From positions 62,001 to 126,000 of the forward strand of contig JARBJD010000151.1 of assembly GCA_033064195.1 (NCBI GenBank): DNA of 64,000 bases, written 5' to 3'. Shown here piece after piece: positions 40,480 through 50,656 of the stretch. Both the position numbers and the translations under genes were made by a program. The notes beneath the pieces are model-generated. The model was not told where the DNA came from and did not search any database. It saw only the letters and a list, made by a program, of their open reading frames with translations. How positions within the stretch are numbered: position 1 is the first letter of the stretch; each line of letters starts with the position of its first letter. Source of the DNA: Blattamonas nauphoetae. Lineage: Eukaryota > Preaxostyla > Oxymonadida.

Positions 40480-42996
40480 GCGACGTCTGATTCTTCGTCT
40501 GGCGTGTTGTTCGGAACGAGAAGGATCCTCTCTGAATCCCTCACAAGCTCAACTAGCATCCGAAGTGTCTTGATCGACCCGCCCAGAACGCGTCACTTGT
40601 TCAGCACGTTCTTATCCAAGCTGGCCCACACACTCTGCATCAACAGGCACACACTCGCACGGAGCTGGCACACATCTTCAGAGCGGCGTGTTTGCTTCTC
40701 CAGCTGCGTCTGAAGTGTTCGCAATCAGCTGCAGCAGCTCCATTATGCGGATCACGACTTGCGCCATCTTTCAGTTCTTTCGCACTGCAATCAGTTCCTT
40801 CAATCCTCTGTGCGTGTTCGTCTCGAGCACACCCGCATCGATCTCTGTGGCTGCTTCGCACGTTTCAGACTCTTGCGCTTCTTATGTCCCTCGCACAACA
40901 ATATAAGATGGATGCTGTCGAAGATGACGACCAATCCGTCGCAGAACTTGGTGATGGTGAAGATGGAAGGATACGGAAATACTTGCAGCTTGTGTGATTT
41001 GTCTAGGCAGAGCATCGCATTTCCACAGTACGGGGCGAGGGAATTGATGATGAACTACCGAAGGAGAGACCCCACATCGGATCCCGTCTTCTGTCTTTTT
41101 TTTCTTCTGATCTGTCGAGCTCTGCTGCTTTTGTGGACGAGGAATCATGTTTGGTGCATTTGCCGATCCTCTGGCCAGGGACTGCTGTTGGAGGAGAGAC
41201 TTCCCAGGCATCATCCCCGAATGAGGCGAGACACCTTCAACCATTCCGTACTGCCCGCTCTGTGAAGGAGGAGGCCTTGAAGGTCGGTCTGTTGTTGGCT
41301 GTGGTGGCTGTGTCCGTGGCTTGACGACATCTGGCTGCGTCCCATCTGCGGGAAGGACTGCCGGTTGGGGTTGGCAGAGAGTCTGATTGCGTCGAGCTGG
41401 GGTTGGTCGAGTGGAGGCTGTTGTGGGGCGCCTCGCTCTCGTTTGGAGTGTGTGTTGTCCAGCTGGATGTACTGTGATTCATGCTGAGGGATGGGCGGGA
41501 TGTCCTCGATGGTCTGGGATGTCTTTGCTTTCTTCATCGAATACGTCGGCACGTTCCTCGCCGACGGACAGAACATCTTTTTCGTGACGTCCAGTCCGCC
41601 CCCTCCAACACCTACAGAACAGGCTCCGACTACATCGCTCGCATCCGGCCTACGTGCGCGCTGTGGTCGGTGGGAGGTGTGCTCGACGTGGAGCCGATGG
41701 GCGAGACTGGCGGCTGGGTCTTCTCGGGCACTTCGGGCGTCCACAGCTCGTCGGAGGAGCCGTGATGGGTTTTGGAGGTGTGGTGGGGAAAAGTGTGGAG
41801 GAGTGAGTGCAGCTTTGATTTGTGGTAGACACAGCGATGAGATGAAAAGAAATGCAGGATCGAATCAAAACTGACGTTGGTGTGCTGACACGAGAAATGA
41901 GGAGCCGAACGACTTTTGAACAGTCCATCCATGCCATCGTCCGAAGAGAAGAGGCCAGAATCCTCAGACGACGTGCGCGGGACGTTCGGAAGGGACTCCG
42001 ACTGCTCGAGCTGTCTGTTCGGGTTGAGAAGGAAGAGTGCGCGCTGTGAGTAAGTTGGCTGCATAAAGGCCGAACCGATCCGCGACGGGTGCGGAACGAC
42101 GTCGGCTCGTTTGACGTATTCCGTTGATGGTCGCTTCCGTGGAGTGGCGAGTCTGTCGTGGAGTTTGCTGGTGTGGCTGAGAATGTCGAAGAAATGTCGC
42201 CAGACGAACCGTTGTGGATCTTCTCTCCGGTTTCTTGGCTGGCGGTGAGCTGTTGGGAGGTGAACGAGGCGTGCGCGAGGTTGGACGAGGCTTCGATGCG
42301 CTTGTTTGCGGAGGGGGGAGGCGGTGAGAGAGGCTCCGGTGTTTGGAGTGTGTTGCTGTCCATTGTGTGTTTCGAGTGGAGTCTGTTTGTTGATTCAAAT
42401 CCTTTCTCTTTCCTCTCCACGTGTGTTGTGCTTCTGCTCAGCGTGTTGTGCGACTCGTTGCGTGGGGAGAGCTTCTGCCCTCCTTCCATGATCCCCTCCG
42501 TCTGCGCGATCAAACCCATCGAATGCAGACTCCCAGTGTCGGTTAAGAAAGACGAAAGCGTGATTTCCGAATCTGCTCTGCTCATGGTCAGTGTTGTGAT
42601 CGAACAATTTGTGGGAAAGAGAGCGAGTGTCGGTTGTGGTGTGGATGGATTGCCTGAAACCAACGAGAACGACGTAAAAGTTGATCGCTGCGAGAGAGAT
42701 TCGGTCGTCTCGTTGAGATTGTTCAAAGAAAGATATTTGTCGGTGTCTGGGTGGTGGGTGTTGGTGCGTGTGGAGTGGACGAGGTTCATGAAGGGGTTTG
42801 TGGCGAGTGGGGAGAAGGTGGGGGTTGGGGTGGGTGTGCCGGAGTTTGCGGTGAAGTTGTGTTGGAGAAGGGGAGACAGCTGCTCTGTGGGGCTTCCTTT
42901 CGACATGTTGAACAGAAGAGGTGAGCAATTGTTGTGGAGCTGGGAAGGAATTTGTTGAGGGGCTGTTTGTGTCGGATAATCCATTCTGAACTGCAA
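40480..42996 (-). pseudogene. Decayed host gene, Ser/Thr/Pro-rich N-terminus
   Basis: On the minus strand a 448-codon open frame (42996-41650) starts MQFRMDYPTQTAPQQIPSQL and is a disordered Ser/Thr/Asn/Pro-rich protein. Downstream the coding character continues in other frames (SSDELWTPEVPEKTQPP, TYSMKKAKTSQTIEDIPPIP, PQLDAIRLSANPNRQSFPQM) into a helical part (LQVFPYPSIFTITKFCDGLV, ETNTHRGLKELIAVRKN, RIMELLQLIANTSDAAGEAN, SIKTLRMLVELVRDSERILL) that resembles armadillo/HEAT-like helices. Frame changes and stops occur several times, so it is a pseudogene carried by the insertion. The overlapping plus-strand open frame at 42158-42958 is its mirror image. I cannot name the protein. Confidence 0.45.
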
Positions 42997-44003
42997 GGGC
43001 GAGGAATTGGAATGTTTGTGGATGCGAACTGAAGGGGAACGTGAGATTGGACGGGTGATACTGTTTCTACGGTCTGCGGTGGTACTTGCTGATTCTACTG
43101 AGCTTTCTTCTTTTCATGTCGCTCTTTGTCAAATGGTTTGATTTCCGGTTGCGTGAATCGTGAAGAACGCGATGTTTTGTGCTCGTCGGACGGTTTTTCG
43201 CAGACTTGATTTCCTGTTGTTCTTTGTTCTGTTTACTTCGAGTGCGTTGTTCATCTCGTTGTTTTTTTGTCAGATTGTTTGTTTGTTCCTGATTCTGCTC
43301 CTTTTCCTTCTGAGCATCTCGTTCCCAAGCGAAGAAGTCGATGGGTGGGTTTCCTGTTGTATGGCGTGACTTCAGATCGTTTCATGGAAGCTTACCAATT
43401 AAGAACTCATATAAGCAATACAACACCGATCAAAGATCGTCAACTCGAACGAGATCCTTAAAGTGATGCGCTCGGAGCGAGGCATTTCTTACTGTTCCTC
43501 TGAAACCGACATGACTGCGTTTGGGGTATTCTTCGCCGTTTCCTGTGTGTGTTCTTTTCGCAAGACCGAAATCAATAAGATTAATCCTGTTCAGATCATG
43601 AGAACCTCGGCCAATGATAAAGTTACTCTGATAAAAGCAAAGGGAGGGTGACGAAAGATCGAGTCACACTGGTAAGTTGTTACTGGCACAATAGGAGTTC
43701 AATCACGGATATTGGAGTGAAGGAGCTTGCGCGACTACAGATGATCAGTGAGATCTGCTTGGAGTGTTCAGTTGAGAAAATGAACGATGATTTTTGACGT
43801 GGAAGGGTGATTATGACCTTAATGATGAATGGAAGTCAATTAAGAGAATAGAAACAATGACGAAGAAGGAAAATATGAAATTTTGAAGATATTGGGAGCC
43901 AATATATGACTCGGTCATTGAATAAACGAAATGATCAGAAGACGATTCACAGGTCGGGCATACCTCGACATTCAAATGTGTTCGCTCTTATATGAGTGAA
44001 AGT

Positions 44004-44198
44004 TCATTGTCTCAATTCTTTCAGTTCATTCCGTGAGCCAAAATGGACGATATTGTCGGGTTCTGGACGATTGAGGGAGAGTGTCCTGATTGACAGCGGA
44101 TTGAGGTGATAATCTGTGAAAGGAATCAACTGATGAGAACAACACACAGGAACAGTCATGGATAAGAGGATGAAAAAGAAAAAGAGAGTGTCTTTCAT
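44004..44198 (-). pseudogene. Signal-peptide start of a lost secreted protein
   Basis: 64 codons: MKDTLFFFFILLSMTVPVCCS is a clear signal peptide (basic n-region, Phe/Leu core, small residues before the cut), followed by a hydrophilic stretch with RTLSLNRPEPDNIVHF and then a stop. It would suit the N-terminus of a host surface protein. It sits 120 bp inside the right end of the insertion and no continuing exon was found. Confidence 0.4.
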
Positions 44199-44354
44199 GA
44201 TTGTGTGATTTTTGAGTTGGATTGTGGGTTCGATCTAGGATGTCTGGTGGATACGCATTTTCAGACTTTTTCCCCCAAAAAAAGTCTTAGATAGAGTGAA
44301 ATAGATTGATTGAACGAAAAAAATGGAGGAGTCGAGTCTCGAAAAATGGACCCC

Positions 44355-45798
44355 AACTGTGACAGTTCCATATTCGAAACCAACAACTGCATGTGGGAAA
44401 TATGTTGGAATGTATGGAATGTTCTACGGATATAAATCATCATCAGATGCAATTCGAGACATGAGACTCGTCGACAGTCAAGGAAACATCATTGACAATT
44501 CACTTCAGAATAATCACATCCACGAATCATTTCTGTATCACACTTTCAAGTCACATGAAGAGAAAAACAACATGAAGCATTGCTTCAGTCTTTGGGAAAC
44601 TGTCCAGAGAATGGATCCAAGTGTGTGTGGATTCTACTTTGCTCCGGTAAACACAGCATTTCAAACAATCACGAGAACAATTCCACTGGTCATTCCATTT
44701 GTGAATCTCCTGCCATTAAGTACTTTCGATCAGTATCCAAATTCCATCTTTGGAAATCTCCGATTGAGGTTTCATTTGACAACAGATTCACTAGTATATT
44801 GTCCGATCAGAGTTTCTACCATCGTTAGGAAAACACTTGAAAACAGTATCGATCAAAATCCAAGTCTTTCGATATCATCAATGTCAAATCAATCCCAAAC
44901 AGAATTAATGTACGATGGAGACTTCTCGACATTGACACAGGAGTTTACACAAATCGGGAATCCAGTTCTTCAACCTCAACATTTACAACATTCATCATCA
45001 GGTTCTGTGAAATATATCGCTACATTGCCAATCATCCACACTGTTCTTTCATCATCAGGGGACAAAGTCACTTCGATTTGCTACGGATATCAAATGACAG
45101 ACTCAACAAAACAATCCCTCTTCAACACTTATTCCAAGACTCTTTATGTTCTGAAAGCTGAAAGAATTGACACACAGTCATTTCAATCAAAAGCAAATGC
45201 AATGGGAGTCAGATCAAACATTAGTATCAAACTCAACAATCTCATGAATCTGATGTGCTTATTCCCAGAACGACCAAATGAATGTACAGTCTTCAGAAAT
45301 CCTCACTATGTTGGTCAATTCGAAATGCTTGGATCCAACTTTCCTAATTTCCCGATGTCAACAATCTCACCAGAGTTCAATCAAATGATGATGGTGAATG
45401 GTGATTTCATTGGTTGTTCAGCTACTGAAGAGTTTGAAAATTCTATTTGTTCCATTCGCGTCTTTCACGACAGAGGAAAAGATTACAAGAGAACAAGACC
45501 AGTGACAGATGCGACTTCTTTCACTTTTATGGTTCCAACAGATCGAAGTGAAATTGCTGGTGGAGAAGAAGGAATCTCGACAGCAGAATCAGTGAACATT
45601 GTCTACAGAGGAACGCCAATCAATCAGGGTGTGCTGGATCCATATTTCACATCAACTCCAGAAGGTCCTCCTCCACCGATTTTGGCTTTACATCAAGCAA
45701 CATATTGGTTGTTCTGGATTGAAAATGGACAACCACGAGTACGATATGTCATTGATCGTCGTCTCCAAGAAGCGTACGAAGAAGTGAAGAGAGGATAA
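44355..45798 (+). CDS. Minor capsid protein, second part (fossil)
   Basis: About 480 residues that match the element 1 minor capsid protein from its VTVP segment to the end: GMFYGYKSSSDAIRDMRLVD, NSIFGNLRLRFHLTTDSLVY, NNLMNLMCLFPERPNECTVF and YVIDRRLQEAYEEVKRG. It stands to the right of the inserted segment. The open frame running into it begins within the inserted segment, so that start is not meaningful. Confidence 0.87.
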
Positions 45799-45817
45799 TA
45801 ATGATAGAACAGTTTGA

Positions 45818-45830
45818 TTTTTTATTTTTG
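45818..45830 (+). promoter_or_regulatory. T-rich motif before element 2 136-residue gene
   Basis: TTTTTTATTTTTG then CTAAAAACAGCA and ATG. Confidence 0.6.
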
Positions 45831-45842
45831 CTAAAAACAGCA

Positions 45843-46253
45843 ATGGTCAAACGCTATTTCTCAATTCAGAATTCTCACACTGCTCAATTCCCTCATGATT
45901 TTGGCAATTCCCGAAAACAAAAATATGTTCACTTTCTTGACTGTACGATCATCCATGTGAAGGAAGAGATTGGTGAGACTTCAACGGTTATTTCCAAAGA
46001 TATTCCGCAGAATTGCACCATTCACGCTGATTGGATCCAGACTGATGCTCACAATGATTCATATGTTGCTTTTTGTAACGAACAGATTGCTAAGAGAAAG
46101 AAGTGGGAATTTAGCACTCGACAATCAATTGTGAAGATCTGGTTCAAAGACAGTTCTGGTGAATCAATTGAGATGGAAACAACAGAGACAATCAATGGAA
46201 AAATAATCAAAGAGTATTATGAATTTTTGGTCGATCTCATGTTGGAATATTGA
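45843..46253 (+). CDS. Conserved small protein, element 2 copy
   Basis: The protein has 136 residues from MVKRYFSIQNSH, chosen because the T-rich motif TTTTTTATTTTTG (45818-45830) lies in the preceding codons, exactly as in element 1. Nearly every position agrees with the element 1 protein, including the ETTETINGK and EYYEFLVDLMLEY end. Element homology stops a few bases after its stop codon, which marks the right edge of what is left of element 2. Confidence 0.75.
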   Translation: MVKRYFSIQNSHTAQFPHDFGNSRKQKYVHFLDCTIIHVKEEIGETSTVISKDIPQNCTIHADWIQTDAHNDSYVAFCNEQIAKRKKWEFSTRQSIVKIWFKDSSGESIEMETTETINGKIIKEYYEFLVDLMLEY

Positions 46254-46599
46254 ATGGTGTTAGAATATTTTTGTTATTGTTCATTGAAGATGGCAAAAAC
46301 AACCGAAGAGAAGAGCCTTCCCACGTTTGTACGAGCTTCCAATTGACACCCCGATACTCCTTTGGGGATCGTTCTATCGCGATCCTTCTAAATGACTGCT
46401 GCTGGCGAAGTCTTTGAAGGGTTAAGTCTTGGGTGGGCATGATTTACGGGCACATCTAAGTGCTGCCAACATGAACCCCGGGGACAATCGTTCGATCATC
46501 CGTCTCCAATCCAACCTCCAAATCGTTCTGCGCATCAGTCACCAGGGCACCATTTTGCCTGAGTATCTTGGAACATTACGTCGAGGGCTCAATACTTGA

Positions 46600-47130
46600 A
46601 CTTGGCCAACAACTCCTCTTCATATACAAATTTAAAAATCAGAAAGTTAAAAAAGTTTAACGTTTATTTTTGGATCACCCATATCTCAAGAACTACTGCT
46701 CAGATCACTCTGAAAACATCATAAATGAACTCAGCAGATCGGGATTGACCTTGGAAGAGGTTTCTATGTTCAAAGCTCACATTTGTATTTTTCGAACTTT
46801 GTCTGGATCTCCTCTTCATATACAAATTAAAAAAATTGATAAAAAATAAATCAGCGTTAATTTTGAGCTCACCCATAACTCCACAAATACTTCTCAGATC
46901 ACACGAAACACGTCGTATATAAACTCGTCAGACCGATATTAACCTTGTTGGAACACTTTTGGATGGTCTCAAAAATTAAGGTTAATTTTTAACAATCGAT
47001 TTTTGTATGACCTTATATAGTGATGAAAAAAAGTGAAAAAACCAAATTTGACCAAAACAATCCACGGATGCCCTAGATGCATGGGGAGGTAGTGCACGTC
47101 ATTCTGGTGCATTCTGAGCGTGCCCCTGCG
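46600..47130 (+). repeat. Diverged repeat with about 195-bp tandem units
   Basis: CTCCTCTTCATATACAAATT occurs at 46613 and 46809, each followed by a T/A-rich tract, a GT(T/TA)A-TTTT box, a (G/C)(A/T)CACCCATA box and CTTCTCAGATCAC-like words, so two units about 195 bp apart; a third, weaker one follows. The later part (GATGCATGGGG, GGTGCATTCTGA, 47085-47118) matches the order seen at 29074-29113. Confidence 0.6.
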
Positions 47131-47132
47131 CC

Positions 47133-47182
47133 GTGGACTTTGTGGACTTTGTGGACTTGTGGACCTGTGGACCTGTGGACCT
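47133..47182 (+). repeat. GTGGACYT minisatellite
   Basis: Six to seven tandem copies of GTGGAC(C/T)T(T), 8-9 bp each. Confidence 0.85.
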
Positions 47183-48748
47183 CCAAAAATAAAAACCAAT
47201 TTAAAAAGCCGATCCACCTGGGGCACCTGGGGCAGTCAATAGGATTAACGAACGACTACCAAATGATCGTACCGATTGATCTGGTCCTGGATCGACTGAA
47301 ATCAATTTTTGGAGTTCATTTTTTCAAAATAATGTAAGAAATAGGTCCAAAATTCATCAAAATTGAAGAGTCGACAAATGTGTGTTTTTGATGTCTAAAT
47401 TCATTTATTCCGTGTTAATGGCGATGTAGGTACCTATCGATTTTCGCCAACTATACTACTGAGGAGTTCACGGTTCCGGAGATCGGACTCTGCCGAGAAC
47501 TGTCGTCCATGACTGCAATCTCAACTGTGCATTCTAAACTGTGCGAGAATCTCAAAAATCAGTACATGTCCATCACATGAGACAGACGGAGGTTTGACTC
47601 TTTTTTCTTTTTCGATGAAAAATGCAATTCTACAGTTTCACGATTGAGATTCCACTGCAAACCTGTTAACTCTTTGACAAAATCGCAAAACAATCAATGA
47701 GCTGAAGACGTGGAATGAATAAAAGCTGTATCCACCTCCTCCTTCCGCTCAACGTCCATCATCAAGATTTCTGGGTGAGTGGCGAAAACCTAATTTATTT
47801 CCTTTCTTCTTGTTTCATCTTCATGGTCGTATTTGAGTGATGATAAAGACATTTTCGCCAGCTTTAGACCACAGTAATTTCATCTCGATTGATCAGACCC
47901 TTAAAATCACATGTCAGTCACTCTCACACTCATTTTAAACGCGGTCAGTCAAGTTACCCTCACTCGATTTCATGAAGTTAAACGATGATTCAGGTGTTTC
48001 CTAAAAAGAGACTGGTGTGACGTTTGTGCAAAATGTGATTGTCGAAAAATGGAGATTGGGAATGCGAAAAGAAATCCCCTTCCTTGATTCACAATTGTGA
48101 GTTCAGGCAGCTTCTTCGGGTGCACCAAGAAGGTCAAACTGCGTCGTATTGTGGACTTTCGCGTTCGTACCCTGGACGTTCGGAAAGTGAGGATTGGGAC
48201 AGTGATTCTTGCAGTCTTCCAGTCATGAAGCACGTACGCCTTTCGTGGAATGAATGATTAACAGAGACATGTCATTTCATGGACTATTCAGTTCATTTGT
48301 GGGACAGTTGTCAGCTTCTTCCTGTCCCATCCAAATTCTATGTTCTTCTTCATAAAGCAGCATTCCCCCCAATAGACTCACAATCTCCGCTCCCGGTGCG
48401 CATTTCGATTCGTGTGGGCTGATGTTCAGATACGATTTGTGAGTCAGTTAGCGCTGGGTGTTTCCTCGTCGCCCTTCCGCTTTGAACAGAGTATTTCCAG
48501 CACGCAGTTGTTGACTGACCTCAGTTCCTTTTCTGTCATCACTTCGGCAGTTTTCAGTGAGTATCTTGAAACAGAGTTTGATTGCGGGTTGAGCTCCATC
48601 TGGGTGCCTCGGACTGAGTGGTCCCATCAATCGGTTCCTTCCATCAAACACACACCATTTGCAACAAAGTCAATTCCAGACTTCACAATGGCAGGCGGCA
48701 TTCGTTTCTATCGAGATGGTTCAGAAATGTGCTTCAGATCCGTCTTTC
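47183..48748. other. Host spacer, one doubtful coding fragment
   Basis: No gene was recognised. Plus-strand frame 48412-48748 (LGVSSSPFRFEQSISSTQLL, VITSAVFSEYLETEFDCGLS, GGIRFYRDGSEMCF) has protein-like composition and could be a fragment of a host family, but it has no start of its own and runs into the antisense of the next gene. The rest (47.2-48.4 kb) shows nothing. Confidence 0.35.
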
Positions 48749-49780
48749 TCAAAGAAATGGAACATTCCCACCGAACATGTCAATCAGCAGTGCACCCAGG
48801 CAGACGTGTTGGTGTTCGATGGAAACAAAGCCGCGGATTCTCATGCGAATGTCGATCACGTCCCACAGGCCTTCTTCAACCAGTTTAGCTTGAATGTGAC
48901 GTTTTTTCGTTCGAATAGCAGGTCGTTCGTTCTCCCATGCATCGGTATTGCTCGTCACATGTCGAAGAATAACGAAGGTGAAGTTGTCGGTTTCAAAGAA
49001 GTCGAGACTGTCGACAAATGTGAGAGTTATTGGAGAGGACAACACGAACTGGGTCGTCTCTGCCAGGAACGGCCAGAATTTGAGGATTTGAACAATCAGC
49101 TTGGGGAAAGAAGATGATTGTCCGGAATCTGTGATCCGGCGTCTGTTGGTGCAGATGAACGCCAAAAAGGGGACTATGGGACGGAAAAAATGGCCGGTGA
49201 AGGTCTGCTGGAAGAGGTCAATTGAAAGTTGCTTAGTTTGAATGATTCTGCTAGTTTGAAGTGGATGCGAAAAGAAAACGAACCAGTCCACGATTCTCAT
49301 CAGATACATCTTTGGTTGGGGCAAGAGATGGATTTCCTGCTCATAGAACGCTTGTGGGATGTGATTGAAGAATCCTGTTTGGAGAATGTCGAAAAGTGTT
49401 ACCGGAGATGTGCCGATCACAACTCCATCGAGAAGCCGCAAAGATGACTTGACAAGCTCCTCGTTGGACGATGTGAGAAGGAGGATGAGTGATTCGGTGA
49501 AACCACAACAAGAGAGGTCGTGCTTTGGTACAAGATCGAACAGGATCTCGTTGGCCTCGAATCTTCCATCGTGTCCAGGCATAAGCCTCTGTAGAAGGGA
49601 GCATGCTTGTGTGGTGGCTCTGTTATCAAAATCGTGTCCTTCTTTGACGAATTCAACAAGTGACAGGAACGATTTGGCAGCTTCGGCGATTGTTTGGATA
49701 GTTTCGGGTTCTGATCTCATAAACAATGGTGTGTCGGAATCAGTTACCGAGAGTTGGATAGATGGAGGATAATAGGTCAT
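48749..49780 (-). CDS. Armadillo-like host family protein
   Basis: The protein has 343 residues, single exon. It begins MTYYPPSIQLSVTDSDTPLF and is helical throughout, with repeat-like pairs (TIAEAAKSFLSLVEFVKEG, ESLILLLTSSNEELVKSSLR) as in armadillo/HEAT proteins, then a conserved middle (HFFRPIVPFLAFICTNRRRI) and an end GALLIDMFGGNVPFL. A broken relative lies at 61941-62612, so this is a family. I believe such proteins are numerous in oxymonads, but I cannot name a function. No signal peptide or membrane helix. Protein interaction is the natural guess for the fold. Confidence 0.75.
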   Translation of the reverse strand: MTYYPPSIQLSVTDSDTPLFMRSEPETIQTIAEAAKSFLSLVEFVKEGHDFDNRATTQACSLLQRLMPGHDGRFEANEILFDLVPKHDLSCCGFTESLILLLTSSNEELVKSSLRLLDGVVIGTSPVTLFDILQTGFFNHIPQAFYEQEIHLLPQPKMYLMRIVDWFVFFSHPLQTSRIIQTKQLSIDLFQQTFTGHFFRPIVPFLAFICTNRRRITDSGQSSSFPKLIVQILKFWPFLAETTQFVLSSPITLTFVDSLDFFETDNFTFVILRHVTSNTDAWENERPAIRTKKRHIQAKLVEEGLWDVIDIRMRIRGFVSIEHQHVCLGALLIDMFGGNVPFL

Positions 49781-49996
49781 TGGTTATGTCTATTCTTCGA
49801 AGGGGTGGAGATCAGATCCAACATTCCCAGCCTGATAGTGAACTCGACAGTCATTTCGTGCATGAGACATTTGGAGCCACAATAATCGAAAAATACCAAA
49901 TCTATCAATTCAAAAAGTCGCTTTTCGTGTCAATGATGTGAGCAAAACAACCTAAACGTCCTCGAACTTTTGTAATGGGTAATAGTTTTATTCGGG

Positions 49997-50656
49997 ATGA
50001 GTGTCAGGAGCCTATCATTGTCAGACAGTCAAGACCCGTTGTTAACATCAGGAGTTCGACCATCTCCTGGTCACCAACACTCCTTTTCATCAAACAGCTC
50101 CCGCCCCCACCATCACCCTGCTTCTCTTCCCATCACGCCTGATTTCTTACTGAATGCTTCTTCTCATCTCTCAAATCTTTTCTCGTACGGTCTTTCCATC
50201 GATTCCGATGCAACAATATCATTCCCCAATTTCTCCGCGGACGCTCACTTCAAGACGATTGTCTCAGCCACAGGAAACCACTTAACTGCGACAATTTTCC
50301 ACTTTATGGCACTTCTCGACAGCAGAGTCCATTTCTCCTCGGGAGAGATCCTATACCTCACATTTCTTGTCGAGCGCGCAGTCTGTCTTGACCTACGCGG
50401 AAATGGCAAGATACGTTCAAATTTTGTCAACCATTCCACATTCTCAACTCTTCTCATCACCTCAGCGATGCTGTCTTTGAAGTACTTGCGTGACATCGCG
50501 CCTTCGACGAAATGGTGGTCCATCGCCCTCAACACTCCCGCATCTGTTCTTTCGATGTCTGAGCGAGCGTTCTTGCAGCATATTGACTTTAGAATGGAGA
50601 TTTCGAAGGAAAATTATGATTTGCTACTCATTCATTTCCATATTATGTCTGAATGA
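49997..50656 (+). CDS. PHO80/cyclin-Y type cyclin
   Basis: The protein has 219 residues. The first 50 are Ser/Pro/His-rich and disordered. The cyclin box runs from about residue 90: IFHFMALLDSRVHFSSGEIL, YLTFLVERAVCLDLRGNGKI, then STFSTLLITSAMLSLKYLRD, WWSIALNTPASVLSMSERAF and LQHIDFRMEISKENYDLLLI. The order (helix-1 YL-x-R-like strand, the LAS.K.L.D-like helix 3, N..W, ME..FL..idf.. .V) is that of the short PHO80-like cyclins that partner PHO85/CDK5-type kinases. Single exon, ATG preceded by AT-rich DNA. The partner and process are not known. Confidence 0.8.
   Translation: MSVRSLSLSDSQDPLLTSGVRPSPGHQHSFSSNSSRPHHHPASLPITPDFLLNASSHLSNLFSYGLSIDSDATISFPNFSADAHFKTIVSATGNHLTATIFHFMALLDSRVHFSSGEILYLTFLVERAVCLDLRGNGKIRSNFVNHSTFSTLLITSAMLSLKYLRDIAPSTKWWSIALNTPASVLSMSERAFLQHIDFRMEISKENYDLLLIHFHIMSE

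Larger units (their letters stand above)
39369..44354. mobile_element. TIR-bounded 5.0-kb insertion carrying host gene fragments
   Basis: The segment is 4986 bp inside the element 2 minor capsid gene. The ends carry inverted repeats sharing a perfect TTTTTCGAGACTCGACTCC core (left around 39376-39398, right around 44323-44348), with more diverged outermost bases beginning GG(T/G)G. AACTG is present on both sides (39364-39368 and 44355-44359), fitting a 5-bp target duplication. No transposase is recognisable. The interior has host-like composition and at least three unrelated minus-strand host gene pieces (see entries inside). Like the 9765-15001 segment this looks like a non-autonomous, host-sequence-carrying DNA transposon, with different end sequences. 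Intervals 43000-44003 and 44199-44322 show nothing recognisable. Confidence 0.72.
29165..46260. mobile_element. Polinton-like element 2, primase-helicase type (fossil)
   Basis: The element is about 17 kb, of which 5.0 kb is a later insertion. The left end is the 166-bp repeat array; then come primase plus SF3 helicase, an integrase remnant, the GY-motif gene, ATPase, the PX-like gene, the 220-type gene, two MAPG genes, major capsid, minor capsid and the 136-residue gene. The morphogenesis block is collinear with that of element 1 (in opposite orientation in the window) and its proteins are closely similar. No DNA polymerase B and no S74 gene are seen, and the right terminus is not found. It is broken in roughly half a dozen places counting the insertion, so it is an older or faster decaying copy than element 1. 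Confidence 0.82.

Noticed and set aside
42158-42958. 266-residue plus-strand open frame, Val/Cys/Trp-rich
   Set aside because: It is the mirror of the Ser/Thr/Pro-rich minus-strand frame, whose disordered composition continues in neighbouring minus-strand segments; no family motif on the plus strand.
44323-44354. ATG at 44323 as start of a capsid gene
   Set aside because: The codons belong to the inverted end of the inserted segment, not to the capsid gene.
48659-49117. 152-residue plus-strand frame
   Set aside because: Antisense shadow of the armadillo-like gene, which has a clear paralogue at 61.9 kb.
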